Positions 61,325-64,000 of a stretch of 64,000 nucleotides of DNA are shown one piece after another (within the stretch, counting starts at the first letter, position 1; each line of letters starts with the position of its first letter). The DNA lies in NCBI GenBank assembly GCA_947095585.1, contig OX352761.1, positions 85,626,419-85,690,418 of the forward strand, read 5' to 3'. The notes below the pieces were generated by a model that ran no database searches, was not told the origin of the DNA, and saw only the letters and a list, made by a program, of their open reading frames with translations. The position numbers and the translations under genes were made by a program. The DNA is from Nephrocerus scutellatus (taxonomy: Eukaryota > Arthropoda > Insecta > Diptera > Pipunculidae).

Positions 61325-62115
61325 TTCAGTTCAGACTTTAACCTGCTTAACACACGTTGTTGTTAGAGTTTCACATGCGAATGATGAATTGATGAATCAT
61401 TAATGAAGATAAAATAGAGTATCGGCGACAAAACTAACCCTTAGAGAGCGTCAGCATTTATTTGGTGAGTTTCTGACTTAAAACCGTCCATAACAACTTG
61501 GGACGGGTTTTTTTCCTTAATGCGTTTTTTAAAAATGATAATGTCAATCTCTTACTTTCACCAGTCAGCCAGTAGAAAGTTGCCCACGGTCACTAAGGAT
61601 TTCGTGAATTTAAAGATATTTCATGAGCTGGCCATTGATCAGCGTTTCCATGACCTTGGAAATAATGGTCGTTACAAAGAATTATTGGTCGTAGGCTGAT
61701 TAAACTCGCCGAAGGTACGCTTGGCAATCAATTCGACTCCTTTGAAAATGGTAGTATTTGCTTTCTAAGTCCGAAAGCATACCTTTCAAATCGTGGAGGC
61801 CTCTTTGCAGTTCAAATCCAGTCCAGTTCAAATCCAGCTTCCTTTGGTAATACAGACTTACTTCTGGAAGGCATAAAGTTGCATCCACGTCCAGAACAAT
61901 GCGACCGTTTAATACTTTCAAAGAAGTTAGTAAGACCGTTTTTTGGAGCTTTTTCTCTAACTGCTTCGTTTAACGAGAAATTTGCTGATAATATATAATG
62001 GTAGCATAATACATTACCATTGTATTTATGAGGATGAGAGGTAAAGAAAAAGTCCAGGGGTTTGGCGGAATGATTTGCAATGTCAGGTAGGCTTATTTAC
62101 AAGCTGTGTAAGGTA
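61325..62115 (-). pseudogene. CR1-like non-LTR retrotransposon, copy 3 (old)
   Basis: Decayed relative of the copies at 3,331-5,784 and 7,551-9,440. Recognisable matched blocks: TTAACCTGCTTAACACACGT (as near 4,131), TCATTAATGAAGATAAAATA, AAACCGTCCATAACAA, GTCACTAAGGATTTCGTG, TTTCCATGACCTTGGAAA and CGAAAGCATACCTTTCA. A deletion removes the segment corresponding to about 4,740-5,230. No continuous frame longer than about 70 codons remains. Confidence 0.7.
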
Positions 62116-62792
62116 GTAGCAGAGATATGCCCATGCATTGAATTGAGGAATTGAATTTTATCTGCCTGCTCGATTTGTCTGCTTGACCATCTTCGAATTA
62201 TTTGTACATGATAATTTTCAAAAGATCTGTGATCCATTTTATAACAAAGTACTTAAGTGTAGAACTCAAATTTTATATGTCGAAGTGAAATATACTAGAC
62301 ATAAAAAAGGAAAGTGCAATTGAGCGTAGAAGAGTAAATGAAACTTAATTTTAGGTTAGTGTATATGACTTGTTTTAGTTACATAGGTTGAAAATAGATG
62401 GCATGTAAGTACAGCAAATAATTTTGTGAAAATCACTTATCTCCATAAGCGTAAGACATCTAGGTATTTATAATCTTAGTAGTGTATGGTTTTCTTTCCT
62501 ATGTTTTAACCTTAACATTGAGTCATATAAGGCACCCTACCCTAATGTACATTAGGATAGTAGAAGAAAAGAAACTGTTTTGGTGGGGGTAATTTAAAGT
62601 TAACACCCGATCACTTAAAAGCTAGACGCTTGAGTATTATAATCACAAGCCCACATTGTTGTTGGAAATTCATTTTAATTACTTCCAACATCAATTCAAC
62701 CATACATGTGAATACGGCAACTTTATATATACCAAGTGTATTTGGAGTCTATAGATGATCAGTGTGGTGAGGAAAATCCATGCGTTTTTTAG
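62116..62792. other. AT-rich spacer, no gene recognised
   Basis: Short frames only. Confidence 0.45.
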
Positions 62793-62862
62793 ACGCGCGA
62801 AGAATTGAACCTGGTGTCCTCCGGCTGGAAGTCAACGGTGTTAACCACTGCACCATTGCCCA
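62793..62862 (-). repeat. tRNA-like SINE head, copy 3
   Basis: Minus strand GGGCAATGGTGCAGTGGTTA (A-box region) followed after about 35 bases by CACCAGGTTCAATTCTTCG (B-box-like GGTTCAATTC). No acceptor 3' match. More diverged from the other two, so possibly another SINE family or a tRNA pseudogene. Confidence 0.5.
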
Positions 62863-64000
62863 GAACTTGAATACAACTTTTATATCTAGTCCGGTTCATT
62901 GGCTTCCTTAAGAAAAACGAACTGAAAATTTAAATTTTTTTAAAATATTAAAAAACTTCACATTTTATTTGGAAATTTCGGAAATATTTTAAGTAGGATT
63001 TTATTTTTAATTACAAGTTTGATTTAATCTAAATGTTATAATTAGTTCTCGATTGTCAAATAACCCTGTGAATATTTTAATACCGAATTAGAAGAAGTGG
63101 GTAGGATTTACTAATGCGAAGAAAAAGAAAAATTAGGAGCACATGTTACTTACATCTAAAGATATATACCTTTGTGTTTGTGTTATAAAGCAATGTGTAT
63201 ATTGTAAATAGGGGCCACAGAATATCTACCTAGCCGTAGGATAATGCAACTTTGACTCCATACAATTTCCAAAGGTGTTTCTTATAACATTTGCTGTGAA
63301 GAGGTTAATTATGTTCCTTTGAGACATTTATAATTATAATATAATATAAAGAGAAAAAAGGATTCAAGTGCATACGTAAGTATTTTATCCTTTTTTGTAG
63401 CATTTCGTTTTGGTTTGATCTGCAGCAATACCACGACTAGCGTTAACGTTCTTTACATTCGCATTTTTTGCTTTCGTGTATATTTTTATAAATTGGGAGA
63501 TGTAAAACCCGCGATAATTAATTTAGAAAGAAATGCTGTGTTTTACCTGGTTTTATATAAAAGAGGAAAATACGCTACATGTCCACAGTTGGTTGTTCTT
63601 TGGATGAAGAGTAAACGCAGTGGGGTGATTGCTACACTCTGCTTACTCACCTTACTTTGTTTGATTTCTTTGATAATAAGAATATAAGAGGTATCGCTAA
63701 TGGTTACTTTTATATGCCGTTAAGTATATCATTTTTGTAGTTTTAATTACTGTTTATGTGGATTTGAATATTTCTTTTCACTACGGTGTACGATGGTTCG
63801 ACTTTTTGCAATTACAAATTAATTGCTTTCTATAACTGTTATGCTTAGGGAATATAATTACAAGTTGCGGTTTCATTGCTATTATAAAATATTAACAGGA
63901 ATAGTACCTTATTTCAAGTGGTGAATGGTTTAGTTAGGAAGCTCAATTAAAATATTGGTTAAAAATGTATAGGCAAGGTACGTACTTAAGAAGATGAGGT
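62863..64000. other. AT-rich spacer, no gene recognised
   Basis: One 90-codon plus-strand frame (63,415-63,687) has a hydrophobic Leu/Ile-rich C-terminus but no recognised motif, and its start is a non-AUG codon. I see nothing else. Confidence 0.45.

Noticed and set aside
62793..62862. Functional tRNA gene
   Set aside because: No complementary acceptor strand; B box is GGTTCAATTCTT, with weak T-stem pairing.

Overview
This window is eukaryotic, repeat-dominated DNA, most likely from an insect and plausibly a dipteran. The basis is the mix of retroelement clades (R1-like, LOA-like, Jockey and CR1-like non-LTR elements, RTE, BEL/Pao, Ty3/Gypsy), a Tc1-like DNA transposon, a Helentron-type repeat family resembling Drosophila DINE-1, and AT-rich spacers with (ACAT)n-type microsatellites. 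I see no convincing host protein-coding gene. Almost every long reading frame belongs to a transposable element, and nearly all are broken by stops, frameshifts or deletions. Species-level assignment is not possible from the sequence alone.

Layout. 1-3.3 kb: AT-rich spacer with a G/T-rich dispersed repeat. 3.3-9.4 kb: two 5'-truncated CR1-like retroposons (minus strand). 9.55-12.4 kb: a decayed Jockey-superfamily element (minus). 12.5-14.1 kb: small repeat fragments, a tRNA-like SINE head and one orphan ORF. 14.14-23.29 kb: a BEL/Pao retrotransposon (minus) with both LTRs, a GTGTG target duplication, a tRNA-Phe-type primer site, and an internal 740-bp direct repeat enclosing a 5' piece of an RTE element. 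23.6-25.1 kb: a tandem-monomer Helentron-type repeat followed at once by a piece of PIF1-like helicase. 26.5-34.7 kb: a Ty3/Gypsy element (plus) with long minisatellite-bearing LTRs and a tRNA-Lys-type primer site. 35.8-37.9 kb: LOA-like fragment (minus). 38-40.7 kb: fold-back Helentron-type repeat, a 436-bp tandem repeat, Tc1-like transposase relic (minus). 40.8-48.15 kb: two head-to-tail R1-clade elements (minus) bounded by (CA)n microsatellites. 48.2-51.3 kb: SINE-like and CR1-like scraps and a second LOA-like fragment. 51.2-58.7 kb: a rearranged Jockey locus with a 1,288-bp inverted repeat, a 1.4-kb direct duplication and a nested full-length Helentron-type element. 59.1-62.1 kb: RNase H relic, more Helentron-type copies, an old CR1-like copy. 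62.1-64 kb: AT-rich spacer with one SINE-like head.

How the parts relate. The elements do not work together as a pathway; they are successive insertions. The nesting allows some boundaries to be defined: the copy inside the Jockey ORF2 (57,199-58,094) has perfect 11-bp subterminal inverted repeats and a 3' hairpin, which identifies the commonest repeat in the window as a non-autonomous Helentron-type (HINE/DINE-1-like) family. The helicase scrap at 24.7-25.1 kb may be from a related autonomous element. About eleven of fifteen coding TE relics point the same way (minus), which makes a piRNA-cluster-like or simply heterochromatic origin worth testing. Several very recent-looking duplications (BEL 740 bp, Jockey inverted and direct repeats) could equally be assembly artefacts.
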